A stretch of 64,000 nucleotides of DNA from Chelydra serpentina (GCA_037349315.1 JBAIAC010000033.1:19920001-19984000), one strand, 5' to 3'; positions 22,815 through 34,350 are shown, counted from the first letter of the stretch. The notes: generated by a model from the sequence alone, not told the origin. Program-made: numbers and translations.

Positions 22815-22999
22815 ATCTCATAGAACTGGAAGGACCTTGCAAGATCATCGAGTCCAGTCCCCTGCCTATACTAGCACGGCCAAGTACTGTCCCCTGACAG
22901 ATTTTTGCCCCACATCCCTAAATGGCCCCCTCAAGGATTGAACTCACAACCCCTAGGTTTAGCAGGCCAATGTTCAAACCACTGAGCTATTCCTCCCCA
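22815..22999 (-). mobile_element. tRNA-derived SINE with CR1-like tail
   Basis: On the minus strand the tRNA-like head (complement of ccactgagctattcctcccc) is followed by the body and a CR1-type 3' end (complement of tctcatagaactggaaggac). It is about 85% like the copy at 31868-32049 by eye. The organisation matches the turtle CryI/tortoise pol III SINE family. Confidence 0.85.
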
Positions 23000-23069
23000 C
23001 ACAAGCAAATGGGCTTATGTTTATCAGCCCAATTAACATCTCTTTGATACCCACACACAATTGCAGTGC

Positions 23070-23266
23070 CTCTTGACATGCCTTTAAGAGTCATAGCCAG
23101 GTGAACTTCCCGTTGCTTTCACTCCAAGCTGGCGTGTTAGCATTACACCTACGCCCCACAGTGCTCCCTGGCTGTGGCTCTGCATGGCCTCTTGGTGGCA
23201 CTGTGGGAGCATCAGCTGTCGACGGGCTCTGCAGACCGAGGTTCTGATGATCCCTGAATCCTTACA
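23070..23266 (-). mobile_element. 3' LTR (partial) of a Ty3/gypsy element
   Basis: This block is similar to 26040-26214: both contain ggcactgtgggagcatcagctgtc-type wording and both end ccttaca. On the minus strand it starts TGTAAGGATTC and is directly preceded by the purine-rich gaagtggggaatga (23267-23280), a plausible polypurine tract. That fixes this copy as the 3' LTR. Its far end is uncertain. Confidence 0.72.
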
Positions 23267-25608
23267 TCATTCCCCACTTCAGGGCCCCTTCCTCTGGGTA
23301 GGTGCTGGACCTGGTTAATCCAGCTGGTTTTGATTAAGACTTTTTACCAGGTCAGGGACATGGACATAGGCAGCGGGCTCCCAGGAGCATTCCTTGGGAC
23401 CATCAACCTCCCAATTAGGTAGCATAGTCTCCCCCTCTGCAGTTTAGACTTGAGGATAAAGTGGCCTATATATTCCTCGTGCCCATGGACCTTGACTGGC
23501 AGGAGCAGCTGTTGGGACCAATCGGGAAAGTGGTACTCTATGTAAGGCTTCAGGAAGGATACATGGGAAATGGTATGTACCTTAAGAGATCAATGGAGCT
23601 GTAATTTGAAGGTGACAGGATTGATTTGCTGACAAATCTGGAAGAGTCCAAGAAACTGGTGGTCTAGAAAGGATTTGTAGTCCCTTTTTGCATCTTTGAG
23701 ATGGTCCTTAAGCTCCTCCTGGATACGGTGAATTTGCTGGATCCAGGCACCAACTGCTGGGTCCAGGGAGGCCTCTGGCAAGGCCGGTTGGAAGCAAGGG
23801 TGGAACCCCTAATTGGCAAAGAAGGGACTCTGCCTTGTGGAGGTGAGACTAGTGATGTTGTATGAGAACTCAGCATAAGGAAGGAGGGAGAATCAGTTGT
23901 CTTGATGGTAGTTGACAAAGCACTTTAGGTATTGCTCTGATACTTGGTTCATGCTCTCCATCTGCCCATCTGTCTGGGGGTGGTATGTGGAGGAAGTAAA
24001 AGCACAAACATCCATTAGCTGGAGCACTCCATGCCACAAAAAGAGACAAACTGCGGGCCACAGTCTGCGGTGATACAGGTGATACAGCCTGAAAACCCAT
24101 GAAGACAGAGCACAGGAACCACTAGGAGCTGAGATGGTATTTCAGGAGAGGGCAGGTTGTTACAGGGGATGAAGTGCACCATTTTGGTCAGTTGGTCTAC
24201 AACAGTCAAAACCATGGTTTGGCCATCAAAGACAAGGAGTTTCGCTATCAAAGGTGATTGAGGCCCAGGCTCTAGGCAGGATCTCCAGGGGTACTGGGAC
24301 ACCAAGGGGCTTAGTACAGGGAGACTTGGTGCACACCCTCTAGTCACAAGAGTCCCGGACTTTGGATCACATAAGAAGGCCACCAGAACAAAGGAGAAGC
24401 TGTGCGGAAAGTCTTAAGGTGGCCAAAGTGATGGCAGAGGTGGAGCACTTCTAGACAGGGGCACTTTGGTGGGATATATATGTGCCCATGAAGGTAGGTG
24501 ATGCTATCCTGTGTGGCACATAGCATTTTGGTTCTGGCCGTCATTTGATCAGGATGTCCTGTTATCTCCTGGGATAACGGATTGCTCCACGAAGCAGAAT
24601 AGATTAGATCAAAGAGGCCTTGACATATTGTGGCACTAATGGAAGTTGTGAGGTTTTAAGAGACAGGGTGGTTCTTGGTTACGCTCCTTGCCCTCCTCCC
24701 TATTTCGGGGACATCAGCTTTCCCATTCCTGGTTCCCAGGAGATAAGTGATAACGAAATCAAACAGAGAGAAGAATAATGCCCACCTGAGCCATCTTTGG
24801 TTCAAAGGCATGTCCCGATTAATGCTTAATTTGTAATGAAATGCTCGGGCTCAACAATTAGGTGCTGGGGCTCAAGCAATTTTTTACATTCATAACTGAT
24901 GTAGCAAGCCCAGTGGTGCTGGGGCTAATGACCTGCCAAACCTAGAAGTACCAGGACTCAGCCATGGCAAGCCCAGGGACAAATTAAGTGCTGGTCCTGG
25001 TGCTCTGCAACAAAAACATAGGTTACTGTGCCACCACCACTCATTTTCTTCCAGGGTCAAGTGTCAGTGGCCCACATACCACTTAGGACTGCAGCAGATG
25101 GTTCTTGATTTGGAAATGCACGAACTGCTCCTGCAGATCTGGTATCCCATGAAGTCCAGAGGCTGATGGTAAACCTGCCCCTTCCATACCGCTGTTAAGT
25201 GGCTCCCACAAAAGGGTTGGAAGTGGGTCTGGGTAAACTGCAAGGGACCAGGGCATAGGCAGTCTGGCCTAGTGGTCACAGCTGGGCTGGAATCCACATG
25301 GGACAATAGTCCATGAGCAATTGCTAGAGCCAGGTTCAATAAGCAACAGTCAGGGTCAAAGTCAGGCCGGGGTCAGAGACCAGAGGTAGTACCAGGCTGG
25401 AATCAGGAGGTAGGAATCAGGGTCAACATCAGGCTGGAGTCAGAGACCGGAGATCAGAAGTACTACCAGGCAAGAGTCAGGCTGAAATCAGAGAGCAGAC
25501 ATGGGATCAGAGGCTTGGAGATCAGGAGACAATGTGAGGTCTGAAGTCACAGCAAGCCCAAAGTCTATGTGGTTGCCCAGACTACTTCGTTGGGCACCCT
25601 CTAGGGTT
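23267..25608 (-). pseudogene. Ty3/gypsy internal region, degraded pol
   Basis: On the minus strand there are pieces of an integrase core (TVVDQLTKMVHFIPCNNLPS at about 24210, then ITADCGPQFVS at about 24050). They are followed by a C-terminal stretch, QQINPVTFKLQL, and a chromodomain-like LQRGRLCYLIGRL near 23430. The order integrase core, GPY-like segment, chromodomain is that of vertebrate chromoviral Ty3/gypsy elements. Frames are broken many times and much of gag and pol is missing, so it is inactive. The part at 25060-25600 is repetitive (tcagagaccggagatcagaag) and probably is the 5' leader. Confidence 0.72.
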
Positions 25609-25616
25609 AAATAGCG

Positions 25617-26021
25617 CAGTGGCTCTCAACATTTCCAGATTACTGTACCCCTTTCAGGAGTATGATTTGCCTTGTGCACCCCCAAGTTACATCTCAGTTA
25701 AAAAACTACTTGCTTACAAAATCAGACATAAAAATACAAAAGTGTCACAGCACACTATTATTGAAAAATTGTTAATTTCTCAGTTTTACCATATAATTAT
25801 AAAATAAATCAATTGGAATATATATATTGTACTTACATTTCAGTGTATAGAGCAGTATAAACAAGTCATCGTCAGTATGAAATTTTACTTTATACTGACT
25901 TTGCTAGTGTTTTTTATATAGCCTGCTGTAAAACTAGGCAAATATCTAGATGAGTTGATGTACCCCGAGTAAGACCTCTGCATCCCCCCCGGGGTATGCA
26001 TACCCCTGGTTGAGAACCATG
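25617..26021. mobile_element. hAT MITE (405 bp) inserted in the Ty3/gypsy 5' LTR region
   Basis: The ends cagtggctctcaac and ggttgagaaccatg are inverted repeats. The flanks aaatagcg (25609-25616) and aaataggg (26022-26029) agree at 7 of 8 bases, as for an aged hAT target duplication. The interior is AT-rich. Confidence 0.82.
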
Positions 26022-26035
26022 AAATAGGGCACTTG

Positions 26036-26214
26036 GACAATCAGAGGGCTGCAGGTTACTGTCACTCTGGGTCTGTTGAGTGGTACTTCCTGTGGCACCT
26101 ACTTTCCACAGTGTTTCCTCGCTGTGGTTCTGCATTTTCTGCATGGCTTCTTAATGGCTCTGTGGGACTATCAGCTGTCCCAGGCTCTACAGATCTGGTC
26201 CCCAGATCCTTACA
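26036..26214 (-). mobile_element. 5' LTR (partial) of the Ty3/gypsy element
   Basis: This block resembles the LTR at 23070-23266 and ends with the same ccttaca terminus at 26214. The two LTRs have diverged strongly, which argues for an old insertion. No matching target duplication was found. Confidence 0.68.
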
Positions 26215-26221
26215 ATGCCAA

Positions 26222-26580
26222 TATTTTAATGTTTCAAATCATTGTACAAAGCAGAATGCAAAGGAGTTAATCGGTTTCAAATACCGTGGAACTCCTTGCC
26301 AGAGGATATTGTGAAGGCCAGGACCATAACAGGGACCAAAAAACAACTAGATAAATTCGTGGAGGATAGGTCCATCAATGGCTATTAGCCAGGATGGGCA
26401 GGAATGGTGTCCCTAGCCTCTGTTTGCCAGAAGCTGGGAATGAGCGACAGGGGATGGATCACTTGATGATTACTTGTTCTGTTCATTCCCTCTGAGGCAC
26501 CTGGCACTGGCCACTGTCGGAAGACAGAATGGACCTTTGGTCTGACCCAGTAGGGCCATTCTTATGTACTTTTGGTCTGA
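26222..26580 (+). mobile_element. CR1 LINE 3' end
   Basis: The run ggaactccttgccagaggat, gtccatcaatggctattagc, cactggccactgtcggaaga and gacctttggtctgacccagt is the CR1 3' region that ends in a short ATTCTTATGT-type tail. The copy is truncated at its 5' side and untranslated or broken throughout. Confidence 0.85.
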
Positions 26581-26793
26581 CACTTAAGAATTGCTGAACT
26601 CTGGCAACTCCCAATAAAGTGCTTCTTAGTATCAAACACATGAAGATATTATTTGAATAAAATAGTAGATGGTACCATTTAGTAAACTCTGTTGTGACAA
26701 CATTTTAGCACTAAGAGTTGGGGGACTATTACAGAATAAGGTGCTGTCCTGGTTATATAAAAAAAATCTTTTCCCACTTACAGTGTCACAAAG

Positions 26794-27110
26794 CCTTGGT
26801 CTACACTGGCGGGGGGGGAGGCAATCGATCTAAGTTACGCAACTTCAGCTACATGAATAACGTAGCTGAAGTCGATGTACTTAGATCTACTCACTGTGGC
26901 GTCTTCACGGCAGTGATTCGACTGCTGCCGCTCCCCTGTCGACTCCGCCTGCGCCTCTCTGCACCTCTCACAGAGGTGGAGTACAGGAGTCAATGGCAGA
27001 GCGCTTGGGGGAGGTCGATTTATCGCGTCTAGACTAGACGCGATAAATTGACACCCCCCCACTGGATCGATCGCTACTCGCCAATCCAGTGGGTAGTATA
27101 GACATACCCA
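26794..27110. mobile_element. Harbinger-type MITE with internal stem-loops
   Basis: The ends (ccttggtctacact and the complement of agtatagacatacc) resemble the tips of the autonomous element at 17060-22208. The interior has two clear hairpins: acttcagctacatgaataac against its complement (near 26840-26880), and cgcgtctagactagacgcg at about 27024-27042. The element may have been moved by the Harbinger transposase. Exact target duplication not resolved. Confidence 0.75.
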
Positions 27111-27119
27111 AAATGTGAA

Positions 27120-29450
27120 AAGTTAGTTCTTGAAAAAAGAAGCTTTGATACGGTAGTGCATATCACTTTACAAACCTATTGTGACTGCCATAGAGTGACA
27201 GTGAAATAATCTAACCCCTGTGAAATGTAGCCACTTATTTTTTTACTGCAGTATATAACACATTGCCAAGAAGAACATGTCTAGCCAAAAGCAACAATAA
27301 GATCTGGTTAAATACTGCTCTCAGTTATATCCATCAATCTCATTGAAGTCAGTGGGATTTCATCAGTGTAACTGAGATAAAAAATTGGCATATCTGTCTA
27401 TAATGTCAGCATTTTGCCCAAGAATACTGTCTACAATACCACTATGAATAATATACCACAGACTGCTCCTTTATTGTGTTTCACTGACTCAGGAAAATAC
27501 TCTGCATCCCAAATTCATTTTAGGCCTAGTCATTTTGATCTAAAGACACAACTGCTGAACTCTGAATAGTATTGTTTGAGTACAAACATTCTAATCAATA
27601 AGTGACTAAATATTCATTAAATCATTTGGAATTCATTTTAGTAATATGGCATTATTTATGTTACTAAATCTTAAAGCAGAATCTCTCAGTCATGCAAAAC
27701 TGCAGAGAACAATTTGAAGTTGTTCCAAATCTAAAAGAAGTATTTTTTTCTTGAGGGAATCCAAATTTGGTAAAAATTTCTGAAAAAATGTAAATGTCAC
27801 GACAAATCAGGTACATACCATATTTCATTTGAAATACTGAAAACTTCTGAATATAAGTCTGTATGTTCAAATTGCAGCTATGAGTGACCAATGTACAACA
27901 AGAATGGCAAAAGCCTGAAGCATTATTAAATGTACTAAAGTACATTAACAAATAATAAATCTTCTATAATACCTTATATTCAAAGTTATCACAGAATTTT
28001 AAAATTATTTCTTCATTAAGCATCACAACACCTTAGTGACATAGGCAAGGTTATCTCCTAATCATTTTGTTTAGCAGTGAAAAAATGCAGCTAGACACAT
28101 TTAATCAGAACTCAGGTTCTAATTATCAGCATACTTCAATACAATACAATAGTATAAGGTAATACTAATAATAATCTTGTATCTACAGTCCACTCCTTGT
28201 CAATGGAATGAAACGTAAACATAATAAAATACCATTCTCTTAAAATAAAAAAAATTAAAAAGGCAAGATTAATTTAGAATAGGGTAAGTAAAGGATAGGA
28301 AGAAAGATGAAAATGTAGGGTCAACAGTTATCATTCTAAAAACATTTTTCAAAAAGTTTTAAGATGCTTTGAAAAGTAAAGAGGGACAAAATGAGACTGA
28401 TTTTGGGTGGCTGAATTTTCAACACTTTATAGCCAACTGCTGCAAAATTCAGCAGAATTACTGTGGATTTACACTGCTATCACTAGTGCAGAATTTGGTC
28501 CATGGTCCTTTTTAATATATTTATAAACTCTATATTGGAAGGTGTATGGGTCATCAGAATGTCTATTTCCTATAAGTTTAATCAAAATATTGTCTAGTGT
28601 GTCAAAATTAATGTGAGGCACTATATTTGAGCAGGTCTCAGAAGTGTGACCTTTCTGTATTCTAAATACTATGCAATATAAAAGATTATGCTTTCAATTT
28701 ATGCAGATAAGTATAACCTCTCCACCATAACCCTGCTAATCCTTTCTGTCAGGAGTATTTGTTCAGTGTTACTATAATGAATGAGAAACATGGTGGTTTA
28801 GGAATCTCGCTGTACTGCAGTTAATGAGGGACTGAAGAAAAATCTTATTTGTTTTTCTTTTAGTGCTGATTATCAATATATAAGCTAAACAGAGCTTTTT
28901 CTTATAAACAGCCAGCTCATGGTTTTCAGTGAATGCAGCAAACTGTAATATTGCCACCCCTGAATCTTGCACCACCCCAAAAAGACTGTTGAACATAATG
29001 AAAAATGGTGGTAAACAACGATGGAGAAAATGTTTACTGTTAATTAAAATGTACAGAGCACTTTCATGTGGCCTGGGTCAAATCTTATATTGTAGGAATG
29101 TAAAATGCATCTGAGGAATTTTATTCATTTTTTTCAAATGTCTTTTTATATGTTATTTACACTCAACCCCCCCATCTGTGATACCAAACAAGCACATCTG
29201 ATAATTATTTATTTTACCAGTTTAATATGCTATTTTGGGGCTACCGCAGAAACACACTAAGCTTTCAGCAGCACTACACTATTTTTGTAATAAAACCTAA
29301 AATCCGTTGGTTATTTTCCTATTTTCATGCTTCGCATCACTTCTGTTGAGTGCCTGTTTCAAGGACTTTTCCTTCCTCGTTAACCATGAGACAATGGGGG
29401 AAATATCCCAGGAGACAAGCCATGCTGTGAACAACCAAGACCCCCTTGCA
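27120..29450. other. First FAM227B intron, right part, no gene seen
   Basis: AT-rich, with short fragments of low-copy repeats (for example near 27340 and 28430-28510). Opposed open frames at 28772-29114 are short and have no recognisable domain or splice context. Confidence 0.5.
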
Positions 29451-30300
29451 CCCTCCTTCGCGTGGATCCAGGGCCACTTCTGAGACGGGGTGCACGACTA
29501 TCCTACTAGGGATGCCCAGAAATGGGGACGGGACGAACCCGACTCCTCCGATAGCTGCCCCCTCCCTCCCCCTTCAATTCAAACCAAGGCTTGTATCAAA
29601 CCCCAAATCCCGGTCTGTGTGGGGCGGAGAGGCAGAAGATTAAGGGAGAGGGCCCCCCACCCCCAGGAGCCCCGCACGGGGCCGCACACCCTCAGTACCT
29701 GCCCCAGCCCCACAGCGAACGGCAGCAGCAGCAGCAGCTCTGGCCGCTGTGTACCGTTACTAAGGCCCCCTAGCAACCAAGCGTCTCCTAAAAAGCGCTC
29801 CCCCGGGTGCGTTCTTCCGGTGCCCCGCACGCCGGCAGGCCGAGGCCGGGCCCGTTCGTTCCGAGGCCGGTCCCAGGCCCAGAGCTGGGCATTCCCGTTC
29901 CGCGCTGCCGTGCGCCGCAGGACTCGGAGCAGCCGGCGTGTCTTTAGAGCTGGAGCGGAGCGAGTGGCGGAGGAGGGGTTTCCTGTGATTATCCAGTCAC
30001 GCGGGGGGAGGGCGGGGCTGGGACAAGCAAACCTGGCTGGATTCCTCCAGGTAAACGTCTCCCCTCCGTGGGGGCCGGGCCTGGGCACCTGCAGCGCCTC
30101 CTCGCCCGGGGGTGCCTGATTCTCGGGCCCCGCCACTCGAGCAGGGATCGAAGGGGCGCGCTGGTGTTTGTACGGGGCATGTGGAGGGAGTTGCCTGCCC
30201 TCACTCTGAGGTTTGCAGGGAAGGCCCCGTGGGCGGATGATGCCCCATTTTGATGTTTTCCGGCTCCCTGTGTGGGCAGTTACCCCATTTTGAAGGGGGC
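29450..30300. promoter_or_regulatory. Bidirectional CpG-island promoter of FAM227B (-) and DTWD1 (+)
   Basis: A CpG-dense island in AT-rich surroundings lies between the two divergent genes. No TATA box is evident. An ETS-type motif cttccgg is at 29814-29820, and an RFX half-site-like tagcaacc is at 29771-29778. A CAG/CTG run (six CAG-like units) lies at 29721-29740. A plus-strand donor (ctccag|gtaaac) at 30050/30051 could close the DTWD1 leader exon. A minus-strand donor (ggcag|gtactg) at 29699/29698 could close the FAM227B leader exon. Transcription starts are inferred, not seen. Confidence 0.8.
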
Positions 30301-30321
30301 GGGGGGGGTCACTCTGTGTTA

Positions 30322-30433
30322 GGGTGACCAGACAGCAAGTGTGAAAAATCAGGACGGGGGTAATAGTAACCTATATAAGAAAAAGATCCCAAAATCGGGA
30401 CTGTCCCTATAAAATCAGGACATCTGGTCACCC
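30322..30433. mobile_element. 112-bp MITE with TA target, at the edge of the promoter island
   Basis: The ends gggtgaccagac and the complement of ctggtcaccc are inverted repeats and TA dinucleotides flank both sides (30320-30321 and 30434-30435). This is the pattern of a Tc1/mariner-type MITE. It lies about 270 bp beyond the putative DTWD1 leader donor. Confidence 0.82.
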
Positions 30434-31867
30434 TACTCCGTGTTGTTGTCCATGGGGAGGGCTGTAAGGGAGCAGTGAGGAGAGGGAGTTTTCTCCATTT
30501 AGACGTGTGTAGAGGAGCCTTTTATGGGGACGAGAGGGCTGCTCGATTTTGTTCGCAAGGAGCCCTTCCTCAGAGTAGTATGGGCAAGGAGGAGATGCTT
30601 CTTTCAATGACTGGATGGGCCCTGTGTGGTACAGAGCAGCCCACACAGGTGTGTAGTGCATTGCCCCCTCATTTCAGTGTTTGCAGTGGAGCCTTTAGCA
30701 CCATAAAGTCCAGGCCTGGGAGCAATAGCTCTCTTATCCTGTTAAAAATGGTAGTAGGAGAAGATAGTGAAGAGAAAGTGTATGTGTTTATGGTGTCTAA
30801 TAATGTTTGGCAAGAGAATTGTTTTATTATTTCCCAGTACCCCTGATTTACGTACCCTTCTGTTTAAATCGAAACAGGAAAGGCCTCAATCCTTCTTAAC
30901 ATTTCATTTGTGTTTCCTATTGCCTTTCTATGGTGCTCTAATCCTTGTTTGTTGCTTCAAAAGGGCCTGTTCACGTACATTTGGTTTCAATGGAAGTTAA
31001 GGGAATCCACAGCATTTTTGAGGAGGGCCTCACCACTTTGCAGAACAGCTTGATTGAGGGTGACTGAAAATGACCAGTATGGTTTTCAGTGGTTCACTGA
31101 AACCTACAGAGCAATTCTCCTTCGTGAATGAGAGACATTAAAATGCCTTAAAATTCATCCAGATGAGGTAGTCTCTCTCCACATAAGCAAGACTTATCTG
31201 CTGTGGCAGGAGGCCATTCTGCAGATAGGATGTGAAAACTGTATTGCTGTTGTGCTTGCAAAAATATATTGCATGTATGTTTTTCAGTTAAGTTTTGGTG
31301 TAGCTTTTATTTTGAGACCACAGAGGTTTTCCTTTTCCACTAACAGCAGCATTTCTCCTGTCAGCATCAATGATGAAAATGCTTTGGGGCTTCATAATTG
31401 AACACCACACTGCCATAAGGCATTATATTGAAGAGAATCAGTTTGCAGGCTGGGAATGCATATCAAATCAAATGGCCTCCTAGCCTCTTTTCTCCTTGAA
31501 GAATGTGTATGGTTAGAGGCGTTAGTCCAGGCTTGACAACTGTCACCAGGGCAGTTTCATTCCCCTCACCCCCCTTCCACGCCTCTGCCCCCTGATTCTT
31601 TTCAAGATTCAGTTCAGAGCAAACTTGGACTGTAAAAAAGGGGGAGGGGTGGTGGGGAGGAGTGTTAATTTCCTTTAAAGCATCAGAATTTGGAAATACA
31701 CTTATCAGGTCACGAAAAACATGTTTCATTTTAGCAGAAAATGGTGACTCTTTCCCTGGGGTGTATTCTAAATGTACATTGAAGAGAAGTGTCACACAGT
31801 TTTGCTAGATCATTTTGCATCATGTTGTCTTTCATTTTTTTAATCTATCGTGATGCATCACATCAGC

Positions 31868-32049
31868 GGGGAGGGATAGCTCAGTGGTTTGAGCATTGGC
31901 CTGCTAAACCCAGGGTTGTGAGTTCAATCCTTGAGGGGGCCATTTAGGGATCTGGGGCAAAAATTGGGGATTGGTCCTGCTTTGAGCAGGGGGTTGGACT
32001 AGATGACCTCCTAAGGTCCCTTCCAACCCTGATATTCTATGATTCTATA
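31868..32049 (+). mobile_element. tRNA-derived SINE with CR1-like tail (CryI-like)
   Basis: The head has an A box TAGCTCAGTGG (31877-31887) and a B box agttcaatcc (31921-31930). The body reads ggatctggggcaaaaattgg. The tail, gaccccta-like then ccttccaaccctgatattct, ends atgattctat, a CR1-type 3' end. The tail would let the CR1 reverse transcriptase copy the SINE. This is one of the less diverged copies in the window. Confidence 0.93.
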
Positions 32050-33099
32050 AGTGTAGCCCATAACATAAGAAACTAGGAGATGCAGCAGAGAAAGCACAGT
32101 GGGGGTTGGGAGAAGAAACTAGGTGACTATAACTGAACTCTGCAAACTCTTGTTCTTGGGCTGTTCCAGGGAGCTGGAGGAGCCCCTGGCGTAACTTAAA
32201 TAGTTCTGGAAGTCTATCTAGGCTACCCTAAATATCACAGCACTGTGGTGCAACTCCTGGCATGTCACCTACACTGGGTTCTCAGGTGTAGTATTAGGCT
32301 GTGCCTGCCCTGGGGGAATTCTCCCAGTTGAATGCAGGGCTTTTAGGGCTCCTTTGTGCCAGCCCTTTTATGTAGTGTAAAGGGCCCAGATTCCATGTTG
32401 TTTTGGCATCTTGGATGAACAGTCTACAGTTCCTGCATTAATATTTTGTTCCTCTACTTAAAACAACTGTTAAGTGTAACCAAAAAATGCTTAAATTAAT
32501 ATCTTTCACTGCTGTAGAGACAATTTTTTTTAAACTACCAAAAAAAAAACACCCCAAAAACCAAACCCCAACACATCTACAGAAGCTAATGTGAAAATGT
32601 TGAGACTTAAGATGACTAAAGTTATTTAAAGTAAACAAGTGGCTGTTTTTCAATTTAGGAGCTCAACTTTAGGCACTCAAGTTTGAAAATTTTGGCCTAA
32701 CATTTTTGTCAGTGGCTCTGAACCCGCACCTTATTGCATGCTGGAAAATCACTGTGCCCTCTCAGAATCCTATGCATATCAGTGGGGCTTTGTGTAGGCA
32801 AAGGGGGCTGTACCAGCAAATTGCAGGGTTGGGACCTAAACCTGTATATTTATATTTGCAAATGCTTACTCCTAACTGGAAATTAATAGGACTACTCATG
32901 TAAGTAAAGTTAAGCAAATACTGAAGTGAGTTAGCAGGATTGGGGCCAAAGTGTTTGCAAAATCAAAAAGTTTACAGCTTGAATTTACAAATATGCATGT
33001 TTGTAACTTTGCTCACATGAGGAAAGTGAGTGAGACAACTCATCTGAGTAAAATTATGCTTGTGCATGTCTGCATGGTCAAGGCGCAAATCCTTGAGTT

Positions 33100-33180
33100 C
33101 TTTAAGTCAAGGACCATCTTTTAATCTGTTTGCATAGCACCTAGCACAGAGGAGTCTGGCTCCTGATAGGAGCCTCAGGG
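33100..33180 (+). mobile_element. L2-like LINE 3' tail fragment
   Basis: The phrase tgcatagcacctagcacaga, followed by ctcctgataggagcc, parallels the end of the LINE at 38900-39720 (cctaggcactatagtaatac). Confidence 0.55.
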
Positions 33181-33367
33181 TTTTTTTTTGGTTTTTTTTA
33201 AATCTCTTCAGTGTTAATTTGATCTGATCTAGTCGATTTCTGCTGTGATAAGTAATAACAAATATGTGTGTGTTAAATAGGATGACCATATGATGATTAC
33301 TTTTTTAGAAGTTAGTCTATTTATAGTACATCAGATACAATGTATTTTTCTTTAGCAGATACAGCAT

Positions 33368-33385
33368 ATGGTCTCTTTAAAGTAA
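33368..33385 (+). promoter_or_regulatory. Five-codon upstream ORF in the DTWD1 leader
   Basis: An ATG at 33368 opens a five-codon frame (M-V-S-L-K) that ends at TAA 33383-33385, two bases before the main ATG at 33388. It lies in the exon if the acceptor is at 33355 or 33358. It could cause reinitiation-dependent translation, but that is inference only. Confidence 0.6.
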
Positions 33386-33387
33386 AG

Positions 33388-33660
33388 ATGTCTTTAAATT
33401 CATCTACATTTTTGAACCAAGAAAGCCATCAGAAATTAAAAAGAAATTTTGAATGTTTGAAAAATTCACAACAGACTACTTCATCACTTCAAGATAATCC
33501 ACTTCAAAATTTACAGTTAGCATCCTGGGAAGTTCTTGAAAAGGCCCAAAAGAATGGGAGATCAAAGTGCCCAAGATGCGGTAGTTCAAGGATGTTTTAT
33601 TGTTATTCATGTTATGTTCCAGTTGAAACTGTGCCTACCAAAGAAATTCCAGTTGTGAAG
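33388..33660 (+). CDS. DTWD1: DTWD1 coding exon 1: tRNA-uridine aminocarboxypropyltransferase
   Basis: DTWD1 transfers the 3-amino-3-carboxypropyl group of S-adenosylmethionine to uridine 20 in the D-loop of cytoplasmic tRNAs (acp3U). The gene's coding exons are 33388-33660, 35563-35706, 37512-37788 and 46102-46331. They join in phase to about 307 codons, close to the 304 of human DTWD1. This exon (91 codons, ends phase 0 at aag|gttagt) starts MSLNSSTFLNQ and carries the zinc-ribbon-like cysteines CPRCGSSRMFYCYSCYVPV near residues 68-86. The start was chosen because the frame matches the family and no other ATG fits. An upstream mini-ORF precedes it. Regulation is likely from the CpG island at 29.5-30.3 kb. 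Confidence 0.96.
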
Positions 33661-33772
33661 GTTAGTGAAACGTATGCTTATTGTGCCTATTATTTGTTAG
33701 TGGGGTGTGTGTGAATACATTGCCAGTGTTCTCATTTTCTAGTTCATCTTTAATGCAGTGGTCATGATAGAT

Positions 33773-34350
33773 CAGAGGTGGGCAAACTACGGCCTGTGGA
33801 TTACATCTGGCCTGTGAGACCATCCTGCCCGGTCCTTGAGCTCCTGGCCGGGGAGGCTAGCCCCCGGCCCCTCCCCTGCTGTCCCTCCTCCCCCGCAGCC
33901 ACGCTGCTGTGCGGCGGGGCTGCGAGCTCCTGCTGCTCCGAGCTGCATGGTAAGGGAGCGGGGGGTTAGATAAGGGGCATGGAGTCCCCGGGGGGCAGTT
34001 AGGGGACAGGGAGTGGTTGGATAGGCGTGGGAGTCCCAGGGGGCCTGTTAGGGGGCAGTGGTGTGGATAGGGGTCAGGGCAGACAGGGAGCAGGGGGTGT
34101 TGGCTAGGAGGTAGGGTCTGGGGGGGGGGGGCGGTTTGCGGCGTGGGGTCCCAGGAGGGGGCGGTCAGGGAACAAGGAGCGGGAGGGGGTGTTGGTTGGG
34201 TTGGGAGTTCTGAGGGGGCAGTCAGGGGGCAGGGGCACATAGGGGGCAGGGGCTAGGCTGTTTGGGGAGGCACAGCCTTCCCTACCCAGTCCTCCATGCA
34301 GTTTGACACCCCGATGTGGCCCTTGGGCCAAAAAGTTTGCCCACCCCTGT
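33773..34350. mobile_element. hAT MITE (578 bp), GC-rich, in DTWD1 intron
   Basis: The ends cagaggtgggcaaactacgg and the complement of gccaaaaagtttgcccaccc are inverted repeats. A perfect 8-bp duplication, tgatagat, flanks it (33765-33772 and 34351-34358). The interior is strongly G-rich with ggggcagt/ggggtc variants, which mimics a CpG island. It lies 112 bp downstream of a DTWD1 donor. Confidence 0.95.

Larger units (their letters stand above)
30436..33355. other. DTWD1 first intron (untranslated part of the gene)
   Basis: The intron contains the SINE at 31868-32049 and an L2-like LINE tail at about 33100-33180. No coding exon is supported elsewhere. Open frames at 30428-31000 and 31463-31795 have no recognisable content. 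Confidence 0.65.

Noticed and set aside
29490..30136. Frames of 185 and 209 codons on opposite strands in the promoter island
   Set aside because: CpG-rich sequence has few stop codons by chance. Neither frame joins DTWD1 or FAM227B coding phase, and the leucine run is only the CAG repeat.
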